64,000 nt of DNA from Clostridium algoriphilum (GCF_020443705.1 NZ_JAIZZK010000018.1:1-64000), one strand, 5' to 3'; positions 49,601-59,858 are shown, counted from the stretch's first letter. Program-made: numbers and translations. The notes: a model not told the origin generated them from the sequence alone.

Positions 49601-52315
49601 ATGAAAAAAAAGTTTGTTATATCTTCCGTAATTATAATTCTTTTTGTATGCTTATTATTTCTGAGTAACATAGTTCAATTTATAATTAATATTGAGTGGT
49701 TTAATCAAGTGGGTTACCTTTCAGTATACAAAACAAAGATTCTTACTGTGTTTAAGCTTATGATACCTGTTTTTATCATTAGTTATATTAGTATATGGTT
49801 ATATTATAAAAGCATCAAAAGGAGTATCATACACTTACAAAAGGTGGTTGAGGTAAATCCCAAGAAAATGGCTATTGAAAATAAAATTTTTATAGCTTGT
49901 AATTTAATTGGTTCATTTGTATTTTCTTTTACCTTTGCATCTACATATTGGAATATGCTTCTTCAATTCATAAATGCAGTTAGTTTTAATGTGAAAGACC
50001 CTATTTTCAATATAGATGTATCCTTTTATGTTTTCAAGCTTCCCTTAATTGAATCTCTATATGGAGCTATAATGACGTTACTCGTATTCCTAGTTATTAT
50101 TAACGTAACAGTTTTCTTTGTAATTAAAGCAAAGGATACTTTTTCTGTAAGGAGAATCTCAAATCCTTTTGACGACTTAAAAGGACTCATGAAGGACCTC
50201 ATTAAATTTTCAGGAAAACAGCTTGCTATAATATTCTCGCTTATATCACTTTTTCTTTCACTTGGATTTTTAATAAATTCATTTAATTTAGTGTATAGCC
50301 CTAGTGGAGTTGCATATGGCGCAAGCTATACGGATATTCATACAACCCTACTATTTTATAAAATATTGATTGTGGCATGTATTATTTCTGCAATAGTAAT
50401 ATTTATAAGTGTTTTAAAATCAAAGGCTAAACCTATAATGATTGCAGTTGCCGCTATATTTTTGATAAGCTTTACAGAGGTAATATCAGCTGCAGTAGTT
50501 CAAAATAGTATTGTAAAACCAAATCAAAAAGAACTTGAAAAGCCATATATTCAAAACAATATTAATTTTACAAGAAAAGCCTTTAATATAGAGAATATCG
50601 CTACAACATCTTTTACTGTTAAAAATGATTTGAAACAAGAAGATATTTCTAATAATCAGAGGACGATAAATAATATTAGAATAAATTCAGCTGCGCAGGC
50701 ACTTGAATTCTATAATCAAGTTCAAATTATAAGATATTACTATAATTTTAGTGATGTAGACGTAGATAGATACAAAATAAACAATAAGTATAGTCAAGTA
50801 TTTCTTGCAGCAAGAGAAATTGACTCAAAGTCATTAGCTCCAAGTACTTGGCAGAATACTCATATGATTTACACCCATGGTTTTGGTGTTGTAATGAGTA
50901 AAGTTAATGCTGTTACATCAGAAGGACAGCCTGATTTTGTAATTAAAGATATGCCTATTGCTAACAGTACAAATATTAAATTAACTAATCCGAGAATTTA
51001 TTTTGGTGAACAAACAAATGACTATGCATTAGTAAATACTAATGTGAGCGAATTTGACTATCCTCAAGGTGGAGCCAACAAAATAACAAATTATGTTGGG
51101 AAAGCCGGGATCAAAATGAATTTAGGTAACAAACTTTTGTTTGCAATAAAAAATGGGGAATTGAATTTCCTACTATCAAGGGATATTAAGAGCACAAGTA
51201 AAATCCTTATTAAACGAAATGTAGTCGATAGAGCAAAGACTATAGCTCCTTTTTTAACTTACGACAAGGATCCATATACTGTTATAAGTGGAGGTAAATT
51301 ATATTATGTACTTGATGCATACACTACATCAAACAAATATCCGTACTCACAGCCTCAAAATGGAGTAAACTATATTAGAAATTCAGTTAAGGTTGTAATT
51401 GATGCTTATGATGGAACTTCAACTTTCTATATGGTAGATTCATCTGATCCAATAGTGAAAAGCTATGCAAAAATTTATCCTAAGCTTTTCAAAAATATAT
51501 CAGATGTTCCTGCTGACTTAAAAGCACATTTTAGATATCCATCTGATATATTTAATATTCAAAGTGCAGTACTCGGAAAATACCATGTAACTGATCCTGG
51601 AGTGTTTTATAATGGAGAAGATATTTGGGATGTTTCCAAAAATGCATCTGCTGTTGGCGGAGAACTTAAAACAACCATTCCACCATATATTGTAGAAAAA
51701 TTACCAGGAACAAATAATGAAGAAATGATACTTCAACAATATTTTAATATAAAAGGAAAATATAACATGACGGCAATACTCGGGGCTAGGATGGATGTAG
51801 GAAACTATGGTAAACTGTTCCTAAATAAATTTCCAGCAGAAACCACAGTATACAGCCCATACCTCTTTAAGCAGAGGATAAGTCAGGACACTACAATTTC
51901 AGCACAACTTTCTTTATGGAATACGGGCGGATCTCAAGTACAGTATGGAGACACTGTAATTCTACCAATAAAGAATTCTCTGCTTTATATTGAGCCTCTT
52001 TATTTAAGGGCTAGCGGAGAAAATAGTATTCCTGAAATGAAAAAGATAATAATTTCGTATGACAATAAGTTATTGCTAGTGGATAATATTCAAAGTGGAT
52101 TAGAACAGATATTTAATTATAAGACACCAAACGCAGTAGTTCCAGGTGAAACAGGAACTACTACTGCTCCATTAAGCCAAGCTAAAACCAAACTAATTAA
52201 ACAGGCAAATGATTTATATACAAAAGCACTTGATGCCCAAAAAAGTTTAGATTGGACAAAATATGGAGATTATATTAAGCAACTTGGCACTACGCTATCA
52301 CAATTAAAAAAATAA
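49601..52315 (+). CDS. UPF0182 family membrane protein
   Basis: 904 aa, usual length for this family (COG1615). Seven membrane helices in the first 300 residues with NIEWFNQVGYLSVYKTKILT near 30-49, then a large extracytoplasmic part containing YTHGFGVVMSKVNAVTSEGQ, PRIYFGEQTNDYALVNT and LNKFPAETTVYSPYLF. A short Ala/Thr/Lys-rich C-terminal helix closes it. RBS GAGGTG. Function unknown in all bacteria. Monocistronic and terminated by the hairpin at 52316-52357. Confidence 0.92.
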   Translation: MKKKFVISSVIIILFVCLLFLSNIVQFIINIEWFNQVGYLSVYKTKILTVFKLMIPVFIISYISIWLYYKSIKRSIIHLQKVVEVNPKKMAIENKIFIACNLIGSFVFSFTFASTYWNMLLQFINAVSFNVKDPIFNIDVSFYVFKLPLIESLYGAIMTLLVFLVIINVTVFFVIKAKDTFSVRRISNPFDDLKGLMKDLIKFSGKQLAIIFSLISLFLSLGFLINSFNLVYSPSGVAYGASYTDIHTTLLFYKILIVACIISAIVIFISVLKSKAKPIMIAVAAIFLISFTEVISAAVVQNSIVKPNQKELEKPYIQNNINFTRKAFNIENIATTSFTVKNDLKQEDISNNQRTINNIRINSAAQALEFYNQVQIIRYYYNFSDVDVDRYKINNKYSQVFLAAREIDSKSLAPSTWQNTHMIYTHGFGVVMSKVNAVTSEGQPDFVIKDMPIANSTNIKLTNPRIYFGEQTNDYALVNTNVSEFDYPQGGANKITNYVGKAGIKMNLGNKLLFAIKNGELNFLLSRDIKSTSKILIKRNVVDRAKTIAPFLTYDKDPYTVISGGKLYYVLDAYTTSNKYPYSQPQNGVNYIRNSVKVVIDAYDGTSTFYMVDSSDPIVKSYAKIYPKLFKNISDVPADLKAHFRYPSDIFNIQSAVLGKYHVTDPGVFYNGEDIWDVSKNASAVGGELKTTIPPYIVEKLPGTNNEEMILQQYFNIKGKYNMTAILGARMDVGNYGKLFLNKFPAETTVYSPYLFKQRISQDTTISAQLSLWNTGGSQVQYGDTVILPIKNSLLYIEPLYLRASGENSIPEMKKIIISYDNKLLLVDNIQSGLEQIFNYKTPNAVVPGETGTTTAPLSQAKTKLIKQANDLYTKALDAQKSLDWTKYGDYIKQLGTTLSQLKK

Positions 52316-52357
52316 AAAACGAAAAACAGATGCAATTTTGCATCTGTTTTTCGTTTT
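52316..52357. terminator. Bidirectional terminator
   Basis: AACGAAAAACAGATGCAA / TTGCATCTGTTTTTCGTT, an 18-bp stem between the convergent UPF0182 and phosphohexomutase genes. Confidence 0.85.
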
Positions 52358-52390
52358 ATCTACATATTCTTATAAACTTTTTTTGTGTAT

Positions 52391-54115
52391 CTATTTAGTA
52401 CTTTGAAGTTTAGCTATAATTACATCTTTCATTTCTACTAGTTTTTCTTTTGCTGCCTTTAAGCTTTTTCCTTTTGAGTACATGTATATTTTAATTTTTG
52501 GTTCAGTACCTGAAGGTCTTACAGCATACCAACTGTCATCATCAAAATAGAATTTAAGTACATTAGCTTTTTCTATTCCACTAGGTTCTTCTGTTCCCTT
52601 AATTACATCATAGGACTTTTCTAAGTCATAATCTATATATTTAACAAGCTTTGCGCTTCCTATTGTTTTTAGATTATCTTTTCTGTATTCTACCATCATT
52701 CTAGATATTCTTTCTTGTCCTTCTATGCCTTCTAGAACTAGAGAAACTAGGTCTTCTCTATAATATCCAAACTCCTCATATATCTCATCCATTATATTTA
52801 ATAGAGTCTTTCCTTGTGTTTTATAGTAAGCTGCTGCTTCACATAAAAGCATAGAAGCTATTACTGCATCCTTATCACGAACGAAAGTTCCGGATACATA
52901 ACCAATGCTCTCTTCATATCCGAAAATAAATTCATAACTATTATCTCTTTTAAAATCATTAATCTTTTCACAGATGTTTTTAAATCCTGTTAGTACTTCG
53001 AAGGTTTCAACACCATATTTCTTAGCTATTGCCCTACCTAAATCCCCTGTTACTAAAGATTTTACTATAGCTGCATTAGTAGGAAGTGTCTTATTTTCTT
53101 TCAATCCTTCAATGATATATTTTATTAGTATTGCTCCTGTTTGATTACCATTAAATGCAACATATTCACCCAACTTATCTCTAACCATTATGGCAAGTCT
53201 ATCACAATCTGGGTCAGTTGCTATTAATAACTCTGCTCCCTCTTTTTTACCAAGATTCTCTGCATACTTGAAGGCTTTTACATCCTCTGGGTTTGGGTAT
53301 CCAACTGTTGTAAAGTCTGGATCTGGATTTTCCTGCTCTGGTACTACTATTATATTAGTAAAGCCCCTCTCCTTTAAAACTCTTCTTACAGGTACATTCC
53401 CTGTTCCGTTTAGTGGAGTGTATACAATTTTTATATCCTTATCAATATTTTCTCTAATAGCTAGTCCCTTTACTTTTTGGATATATTCATCATCCATAAC
53501 TTTTCCAAGCATTACTATTAATCCTTTTTCTCTTGCCTCATCCATGTCCATAACTTTTATAGTACTAAAGTCTGTTATGCTCTGTATCTTCTGCGTTATT
53601 CCCTTTGCTACAGATGATAATATTTGAGCACCATCTTCCCAATATACTTTATATCCATTGTATTCCCTAGGGTTATGGCTAGCAGTTACAACTATTCCTG
53701 AAGCAGTATGAAGCGTTCTTACCGCATAAGATAATTCTGGAGTAGGTCTTAATTCTTCAAATAAATAAGCCTTAATTCCATTTGCAGCTAAAACTTGTGC
53801 TGCTCTAGCTGCAAACTCTGCCGAGTAATGTCTGCAGTCATAAGCTATTGCAACTCCTCTATCCATATATTCCGTGCCGTAACCTTTAATATAATCTGCA
53901 AGACCTTGAGTCGCTCTTGAAATTATGTATATGTTCATTCTGTTAAGTCCTGCACCTAATTTTCCTCTTAAACCTGCAGTTCCAAACTCTAAATCCATGT
54001 AAAATCTATCCTCAATTTCTTTTGTATCTTTTGTTATTGAGCTTAATTCTTCTCGGGTCTCTTTATCAAAGAATTCGTTATTTAACCATTCTTCGTATTT
54101 TTTTATATAAGTCAT
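52391..54115 (-). CDS. pgcA: Phospho-sugar mutase (phosphoglucomutase/phosphomannomutase)
   Basis: 574 aa, typical of the long PgcA type. Catalytic Ser in GIVVTASHNPREYNGYKVYW near 147, Mg-binding DPDCDRLA near 305, substrate loop FGYEESIGY near 405, and phosphate loop VRPSGTEPKIKIY near 530. It interconverts glucose 1- and 6-phosphate (or mannose phosphates) for envelope sugar nucleotides and glycogen. RBS AAAGGCG. Single gene. Symbol by family resemblance. Confidence 0.9.
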   Translation of the reverse strand: MTYIKKYEEWLNNEFFDKETREELSSITKDTKEIEDRFYMDLEFGTAGLRGKLGAGLNRMNIYIISRATQGLADYIKGYGTEYMDRGVAIAYDCRHYSAEFAARAAQVLAANGIKAYLFEELRPTPELSYAVRTLHTASGIVVTASHNPREYNGYKVYWEDGAQILSSVAKGITQKIQSITDFSTIKVMDMDEAREKGLIVMLGKVMDDEYIQKVKGLAIRENIDKDIKIVYTPLNGTGNVPVRRVLKERGFTNIIVVPEQENPDPDFTTVGYPNPEDVKAFKYAENLGKKEGAELLIATDPDCDRLAIMVRDKLGEYVAFNGNQTGAILIKYIIEGLKENKTLPTNAAIVKSLVTGDLGRAIAKKYGVETFEVLTGFKNICEKINDFKRDNSYEFIFGYEESIGYVSGTFVRDKDAVIASMLLCEAAAYYKTQGKTLLNIMDEIYEEFGYYREDLVSLVLEGIEGQERISRMMVEYRKDNLKTIGSAKLVKYIDYDLEKSYDVIKGTEEPSGIEKANVLKFYFDDDSWYAVRPSGTEPKIKIYMYSKGKSLKAAKEKLVEMKDVIIAKLQSTK

Positions 54116-54580
54116 CTTTAATCACGCCTTTCCAAATAATTACTATCAGATAACATTATACATGATTTTACCATTATTTTATATGTCTATCCATAAAAAT
54201 AGTATATTTTTTACAATTTTATTTAATATTTGTAACAAATTTTAAGTTTCACCATAGAATATAATAGGATACATTAATGCTACTTCAGAAGAAAATTCCT
54301 CCTGGATAATATTATATTTGTTATTACTTTCCATAAGTAGTTATTAATTAATAATATATATATCCTTCTGAAGTCATTAATGAACTCTCTTTGTTGCTTT
54401 ATAATTGATGGAAGCCTTCCGCGTTTTCTTTTTCTTATACATCAAATCAATATACTTATTTAGTCCAGTTACTATAAGCAGTTTGGAAAATCATTTCTTT
54501 TAAAAAAGGCTCTTGCTTTAGCAAATTTAATAATTTGTTAAAACAAGAGTCTTTCTTTTTTTGTGGGGGGTAGCTAACAA
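54116..54580. other. Intergenic with an inverted-repeat unit and terminator
   Basis: No gene. 54273-54382 is flanked by CATTAATG...ACTTCAGAAG and CTTCTGAAGT-CATTAATG, an inverted-repeat unit of about 110 bp, AT-rich inside, MITE-like in form. A long imperfect hairpin at 54506-54560 (AGGCTCTTG / CAAGAGTCT) ends with T-runs and terminates the gene at 54581. Confidence 0.6.
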
Positions 54581-55525
54581 TCATTTTTTCGCATCATATA
54601 TCATCTTAGATACTTGTGCAATTAAATCATCTGCATCATTTATGCCCTTTGTAAAAACAACAAGAACATATGGATTATCATTGCATACAATTGCTGTGTC
54701 ATTTACATATGGAGCAAAGTCCCCAATTTTATGAGCTACAATTTTTTGTGGAATATATTTATCTATCCTATCGTGGTACTCCGTGTTTTTCATGGCTTTA
54801 ATTATATCTTTATAATATTTATTGTTGTTAGGATTTGAATATAGTCTTTCTAAGATTTTAGACGAATCCATTGGTGTAATATTATTACCATCATGAGTTA
54901 TTGGATGTCCTACAATTTTTTCAATATAATTATATCTATTTTCAATGCCCACTTTTCTTAGAAGCATATTTATAGCTATATTATCTGAATATATTATTGA
55001 AAGATCACTTAATGTCTTTATCGCAATTGGTTTACTTAGATCCGTACCTTGAAGCACACCTGCACCATCTTCAAAATCAACTTTGTCATATTTTAATTTT
55101 TCATTTATATCAATCTTTTTCTCCTTAACCATATCATACATAAGCATGTTTATAGGTACTTTTATCGTACTCGCCGCAAGAAACTGCTTGTCCTCATTTA
55201 TTGTAATAGACTTTTTAGAATTAATATCATAGTAAACCATTCCAAAATTATTTATGTTGTCACCTACAAGTGTTTTGATTCTCTTTTCTAGAGTATCCAA
55301 TTGGGCTTGTTTTTTATTATCTTGATTTATTCTGTCTTGCTTGTATTCGAATAAATATTTAGTTCCAGATGCGTTTATAGGTACGACATTATTAATTTTA
55401 TTACTCAAGGATGTATGACTTACCGCTTGAGTATCTACAACGGCTGCTACCTTATGTTTACTTATGTTCAGTGCTATAAAAAATGCAATTATTGCTAGCA
55501 AAATGATGCTATTATTTTTTCTCAT
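54581..55525 (-). CDS. Class A beta-lactamase-like serine hydrolase
   Basis: 314 aa, RBS GGGGGA. N-terminal membrane anchor or signal (ILLAIIAFFIALNI). Active-site motifs: S119-TI-K122 (SxxK), YSDN (SDN loop) and HKIG, in which KTG reads KIG. The ExxLN glutamate of true class A enzymes is not evident; HGNNITPMDSSKILERL occupies that region. It may be a penicillin-interacting protein or weak beta-lactamase outside the membrane. Monocistronic. Confidence 0.82.
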   Translation of the reverse strand: MRKNNSIILLAIIAFFIALNISKHKVAAVVDTQAVSHTSLSNKINNVVPINASGTKYLFEYKQDRINQDNKKQAQLDTLEKRIKTLVGDNINNFGMVYYDINSKKSITINEDKQFLAASTIKVPINMLMYDMVKEKKIDINEKLKYDKVDFEDGAGVLQGTDLSKPIAIKTLSDLSIIYSDNIAINMLLRKVGIENRYNYIEKIVGHPITHDGNNITPMDSSKILERLYSNPNNNKYYKDIIKAMKNTEYHDRIDKYIPQKIVAHKIGDFAPYVNDTAIVCNDNPYVLVVFTKGINDADDLIAQVSKMIYDAKK

Positions 55526-55824
55526 CTAACAGTTCCCCCTTATCATCTGTGAGATCTAAGACTTACAAATGTTATCCATTTAGATTTCTATTACTACTAT
55601 TTTTAAACCATAACTTTTGAGTGTCATTTTGATTATAATTATGTTAATATTTTATAAATTTATTTCTAATTTTACATTATACCTTATATTTCGTCAAGAT
55701 ATATATTTTTTTTACTGTTTATTGTCTAAAATAAAAATTGAATATTTGCTTTCTTCTTCATAAAATCTTCATGCTTTCTGATTATAATTTAAACCATAGA
55801 ATATAATTAAAAAAGAGGTGACGT
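55526..55824. other. Divergent promoter region
   Basis: About 300 AT-rich bases between the beta-lactamase-like and the HMA/TauE genes. Promoters for both are expected; no clear operator seen. Confidence 0.35.
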
Positions 55825-57195
55825 ATGAGTATCAAAAAACAGAAAATTAAAGTTTACAATATGACCTGTACCTCCTGTGAATCGAGAATAGAGAAGGCTT
55901 TGATGCATATACCTGGTGTTATTAAGGTAATCGCTGATTACAAAAGTGAAAGTGTATTTTTACAATTTAACGATATATCCTGCAATATTGAACTGATTAA
56001 AGACACTATATCAAAACTTGGTTATACTACCGATAATTCTTCTAGTTTTAAACTTATCGGCATGTTAGTGATAGTTCTTGCAATCTTTCTTTTAAGCAGG
56101 GCTGGTAACAGCTTTGACATGAATTCTAAGCTTGTTAATGCTTCCTACTTAGTTTTATTCATAGTAGGCATTTTCACCTCCCTACATTGCGTAGGTATGT
56201 GTGGTGGCATTATGTTATCTCAAAGCATATCAACAGTAAATAAGAACAAGTTTGATTCTCTGAAACCCGCTATATTTTATAATCTTGGACGTGTGATATC
56301 CTACACAATCCTTGGTGGAATTGTTGGAGCTCTTGGTTCTGTTTTTTCTCTTTCATTATCGTTTAAAGCGATTCTTCAAGTGTTCGCTGGACTTTTTATG
56401 ATTATCATGGGACTCAACATGTCTGGGTATAGTCTTTTTAGAAGATTTAACATAAGATTACCTTGGTCTTCTTGTAACATTAAGAAAAGTGGGAGAACTC
56501 CCTTTATTGTAGGTGTTTTGAATGGCTTTATGCCCTGTGGACCACTACAAACTATGCAGCTTTATGCTCTTGGTACAGGTAGTGCTATAAATGGTGCCAC
56601 ATCAATGTTTATATTTTCGCTTGGTACGGTGCCTTTAATGCTTGGATTTGGAGCTGCTTCTGGTTTCTTAAATAAAAACCATACTAAGCAACTTGTAAGG
56701 TTCGGTGGAATTCTTATTGTTGTCCTTGGGCTAATTATGGGTAACCGAGGACTTGCTCTTGCTGGCATTAATATATCCCCTATGGCTTTTGCTAGTAATA
56801 CTTCTAATCAGACTAGTTCTTCTGGAAAAATTACAAAAGCTACTGTCAAAAACGGTGTTCAAATAATAAATATGACTGTGGATGCTAGTGGATACAGTCC
56901 TAATGTACTTTATGTGCAAAAGAATGTGCCTGTTAAGTGGGTAATAAATGGTGAGCAGCTAACTTCCTGTAATAATTCTATCGTGATTCCGTCACTTAAT
57001 ATAGAAAAAAGCTTAAAATCTGGTGAGAACGTCATAAATTTCACCCCAGGAGATAAAGATATAAATTTTAGCTGCTGGATGGGAATGATAACTGGAGTAA
57101 TTAAAGTAGTTGACGATGTTAAAACTATAGATACTACAAAAACTACAGATACTGTTGTACCTGCAGCTGGAGCTAGTTGTTGTTCTCCACAATAA
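55825..57195 (+). CDS. HMA-TauE/SafE-cupredoxin fusion, copper handling
   Basis: 456 aa, RBS AGAGGTG. Residues 5-68 are a heavy-metal-associated domain with C15-TS-C18 (NMTCTSCESRIEKALMHIPG). Residues 70-310 are a TauE/SafE-type (CcoH/UreH-like) membrane unit with HCVGMCGGIMLSQ and NGFMPCGPLQTMQLYALG. Residues 335-435 are a cupredoxin-like domain with Cys/Met ligands (GEQLTSCNNS, FSCWMGMITG), and the tail ends ASCCSPQ. A cytosolic chaperone, a channel and an external copper site in one chain suggest copper export or delivery. Confidence 0.85.
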   Translation: MSIKKQKIKVYNMTCTSCESRIEKALMHIPGVIKVIADYKSESVFLQFNDISCNIELIKDTISKLGYTTDNSSSFKLIGMLVIVLAIFLLSRAGNSFDMNSKLVNASYLVLFIVGIFTSLHCVGMCGGIMLSQSISTVNKNKFDSLKPAIFYNLGRVISYTILGGIVGALGSVFSLSLSFKAILQVFAGLFMIIMGLNMSGYSLFRRFNIRLPWSSCNIKKSGRTPFIVGVLNGFMPCGPLQTMQLYALGTGSAINGATSMFIFSLGTVPLMLGFGAASGFLNKNHTKQLVRFGGILIVVLGLIMGNRGLALAGINISPMAFASNTSNQTSSSGKITKATVKNGVQIINMTVDASGYSPNVLYVQKNVPVKWVINGEQLTSCNNSIVIPSLNIEKSLKSGENVINFTPGDKDINFSCWMGMITGVIKVVDDVKTIDTTKTTDTVVPAAGASCCSPQ

Positions 57196-57212
57196 CTGGT
57201 CTAATAATTAAA

Positions 57213-57260
57213 AAAAAGAGTTGTATAAGCTTTCCTTGACTAGCTTACACAACTCTTTTT
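57213..57260. terminator. Bidirectional terminator
   Basis: AAAAAGAGTTGT / ACAACTCTTTTT, with further pairing AAGC/GCTT, between the convergent HMA/TauE and Kor genes. Confidence 0.8.
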
Positions 57261-57298
57261 AATTTTTTGTATACTTTATTTACTCAGTGATTTATCGT

Positions 57299-58150
57299 CT
57301 ACTTAAACTCGTTCATAAACCCGCTAATTCTATCTAAATCAATTTCACAATCTACTAAGGGCTTACCATTTTTAAGAAAATCTAGTTTATCAGTATAATG
57401 AGGCTTTTCTTCTCTATATAACACTCCAATTGGAATCTTATCTCCCCATTCCATTGCCGTCTCCATTGCCTTTAATTTGTTGGTTGGGTCATAGTTTTTA
57501 TCAAGCATATATACCCTATTTTTATACCATTGATGTGTATTAATTTTATTAAAACTTACACAAGGTTGAAGGATGTCTACAAGCGCATATCCTTTATGAT
57601 TTATCGCTTGCAGCATTATCTCCTTTAGTGTTGCCTTATCATTACTAAAAGCTCTTGCCACAAAACCTGCTCCAAGTGTAATTGCAAGTAAAATAGGGTT
57701 CATTGGTATATTATTTGAACCAAATGGTTGCACTGCAGTTACATGTCCTATATCCGAAGTCGGCGATGCCTGCCCCTTTGTTAATCCGTACACTTGATTA
57801 TCATGTACAAAATGAGTTATATCAACATTTCGTCTCACATTATGGATAAAATGATTTCCACCTTCTCCATAAGCATCACCATCTCCTGTATCCACAATTA
57901 CTGTCATTTCCTTATTAGCAATTTTAGCAGCGATTGCTGGTGGTAGAGCTCTTCCATGAAGACCACAGAAACCATTTGTATTTATATACTGTGGTGTTTT
58001 CGCTGCTTGCCCAATTCCTCCAACTATTAATACCTGATGAGGTTTCTTGCCAAGCTCTATAAGTGTTTCCTTTAATGCTAAAAGTATATTTGCATCTCCG
58101 CAGCCTGGGCACCATGCTGTTTCTGAAGTAGAAATGCTACAATCAACCAT
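57299..58150 (-). CDS. korB: 2-oxoacid:ferredoxin oxidoreductase, beta subunit
   Basis: 283 aa. WCPGCGDANI near residues 13-22 gives cluster/TPP-region cysteines, and IVDTGDGDAYGEGGNHFIHN near 88-107 is the thiamine diphosphate site. The best match is the KorB/VorB type. With the alpha/gamma subunit it decarboxylates a 2-oxoacid (2-oxoglutarate or branched-chain) to an acyl-CoA, reducing ferredoxin. Its ATG follows the alpha stop by one base. Exact 2-oxoacid uncertain. Confidence 0.88.
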   Translation of the reverse strand: MVDCSISTSETAWCPGCGDANILLALKETLIELGKKPHQVLIVGGIGQAAKTPQYINTNGFCGLHGRALPPAIAAKIANKEMTVIVDTGDGDAYGEGGNHFIHNVRRNVDITHFVHDNQVYGLTKGQASPTSDIGHVTAVQPFGSNNIPMNPILLAITLGAGFVARAFSNDKATLKEIMLQAINHKGYALVDILQPCVSFNKINTHQWYKNRVYMLDKNYDPTNKLKAMETAMEWGDKIPIGVLYREEKPHYTDKLDFLKNGKPLVDCEIDLDRISGFMNEFK

Positions 58151-58151
58151 G

Positions 58152-59858
58152 TTATATAACCCCCTTTAAATTTTTAACTATATCTTCAGAGGCTATTGGT
58201 CTTCCATCATACCTTAAATAACTTTCATCCATTTGTATTCCCGTATTTTCTCTTATAAGTTGTGCAAGTTGACCTGTTGCATTTTGTTCAATATTTATTA
58301 CTTTTTTAGCCTTAAGAGTCTTCTCTTTAAGCAAATTCTCTGGTAATGGCCATACATCTCCAAATACTAAAGCACCATATTTTTCTTTACCTTTCGCATT
58401 TAGAAGTTTAACCGCCTCTTTAATTGGCCCGTGCATTGATCCCCATCCAACTAATAAGGTATCTATATCCTCTTGTCCTATATATTCAGGTTCTAATAAA
58501 TCTTCCTTTATAGACTCCATTTTTCTTAGTCTCTTATCATTCATTATAACTCTTACCGCTCCCGATTCTGTAATGTGCCCAGTTTCATCATGCTCATCAC
58601 TATCCACTAAAACAGTTTTACCTGGTATTCTACCTGGAGTTATTCTAGGAGAAACTCCAGATGTAGTTACTTCATACCTATTATATACCTTATCCCCTGC
58701 ATACTCATCTCCGATGTACTCATCTCCGATGTACTCTTCTTCACTTAAGTATCTTTCAATCTTAATTCTTTTAAAATCAAAAGAATTTACTGTCCTTAGA
58801 CTATCTGCAAGAAATTGATCTCCTAGCAAAATTACTGGAATTTGGTATTTATCTGCTAAATTAAATGCCCTCATAGTCTGATAAAAACAGTCCTCAGGGT
58901 GTCTTAAAGCTATTACCATTTTTGGTACCTCTCCTGGGGTTCCTGAAATAACAAACTTAAGATCTGCTTGCTCAGTTCTAGTTGGAAATCCAGTTGTAGG
59001 ACCAGGTCTTTGTATTTCAGCAACCACTAGCGGAACTTCTAACATACTTGATAAACCTAAAGCCTCTACCATCAAAGCATACCCACCGCCAGAGGTGCCT
59101 GTCATTGCTCGTACTCCAGCATAAGAAGCGCCAATAGCCATATTTATTGCGGCTATTTCGTCCTCTGCCTGTTCAACAACTATTTCAGCTTCTTGAATTT
59201 TTGAAGCAAGGTAATCCATTATAGTTGTAGAAGGTGTCATAGGGTATGCTGAGTAAAACTTGCAACCTGCAGCCAAAGCTCCTAAAGCAATAGCATCATT
59301 ACCATTAATTAATATACTTTGTTCCTTCTCATTTGCCTTAATATCATATTTAGGTGAAACCTCTTTGTATCCGGCTTCGAAAGCAGCGAAATTTTGAACT
59401 GCAACCTCCGCCTTAAAGGTCTCTTTTAATAAATCCTCCACAAAACTTAAATCTAAATTAAAAAGCTTAAGAAGTGCTCCCAGGGCTACATTTCCAAAAG
59501 CTTTAGGATTTCCTATAGTTTTTGCAATTGATTTTAAGGGAAGATTATACATCCTATCATCTTTATACTCGATTGCTTGGTCAGCAATAATAAAACCAGT
59601 ATCTGTAAGTTCATCTAAATGTAGTTCAATGGTTTCTTTATTTAAAGCAATAATACCATCTATCTCATTGCAATGTGAGCTTATCTCTTCATTTCCGAAA
59701 CGAATTTGAAAAAAATTATGCCCCCCTCTAACTCGAGACATATAATCCTGCAAAGTAAAAATTTCAAACCCTTTCTTTTTAAAGAGTTTCTCGAGTATTG
59801 TAGCAAGGGTTTCCATGCCCTGACCTGCAGCTCCGCCAATCAAAACATTATAAATCAT
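58152..59858 (-). CDS. korA: 2-oxoacid:ferredoxin oxidoreductase, gamma-alpha fusion
   Basis: 568 aa, RBS GGGGG. Residues 1-175 are the gamma domain (GGAAGQGMETLATILEKLFK), residues 190-568 the alpha domain (GNDAIALGALAAGCKFYSAY, GTSGGGYALMVEALGLSSM). At about residues 375-392 the five-residue unit EYIGD/EYAGD is repeated three times from 15-base DNA repeats, an in-frame expansion in a surface loop. First gene of the two-gene operon. Confidence 0.88.
   Translation of the reverse strand: MIYNVLIGGAAGQGMETLATILEKLFKKKGFEIFTLQDYMSRVRGGHNFFQIRFGNEEISSHCNEIDGIIALNKETIELHLDELTDTGFIIADQAIEYKDDRMYNLPLKSIAKTIGNPKAFGNVALGALLKLFNLDLSFVEDLLKETFKAEVAVQNFAAFEAGYKEVSPKYDIKANEKEQSILINGNDAIALGALAAGCKFYSAYPMTPSTTIMDYLASKIQEAEIVVEQAEDEIAAINMAIGASYAGVRAMTGTSGGGYALMVEALGLSSMLEVPLVVAEIQRPGPTTGFPTRTEQADLKFVISGTPGEVPKMVIALRHPEDCFYQTMRAFNLADKYQIPVILLGDQFLADSLRTVNSFDFKRIKIERYLSEEEYIGDEYIGDEYAGDKVYNRYEVTTSGVSPRITPGRIPGKTVLVDSDEHDETGHITESGAVRVIMNDKRLRKMESIKEDLLEPEYIGQEDIDTLLVGWGSMHGPIKEAVKLLNAKGKEKYGALVFGDVWPLPENLLKEKTLKAKKVINIEQNATGQLAQLIRENTGIQMDESYLRYDGRPIASEDIVKNLKGVI

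Noticed and set aside
53190-53627. 145-codon plus-strand reading inside the phosphohexomutase gene
   Set aside because: Antisense shadow of an intact conserved gene; no start signals.
54581-55525. Naming the class A-like protein a true resistance beta-lactamase
   Set aside because: KTG is KIG and the ExxLN glutamate was not found, so hydrolysis of beta-lactams is not supported by sequence alone.
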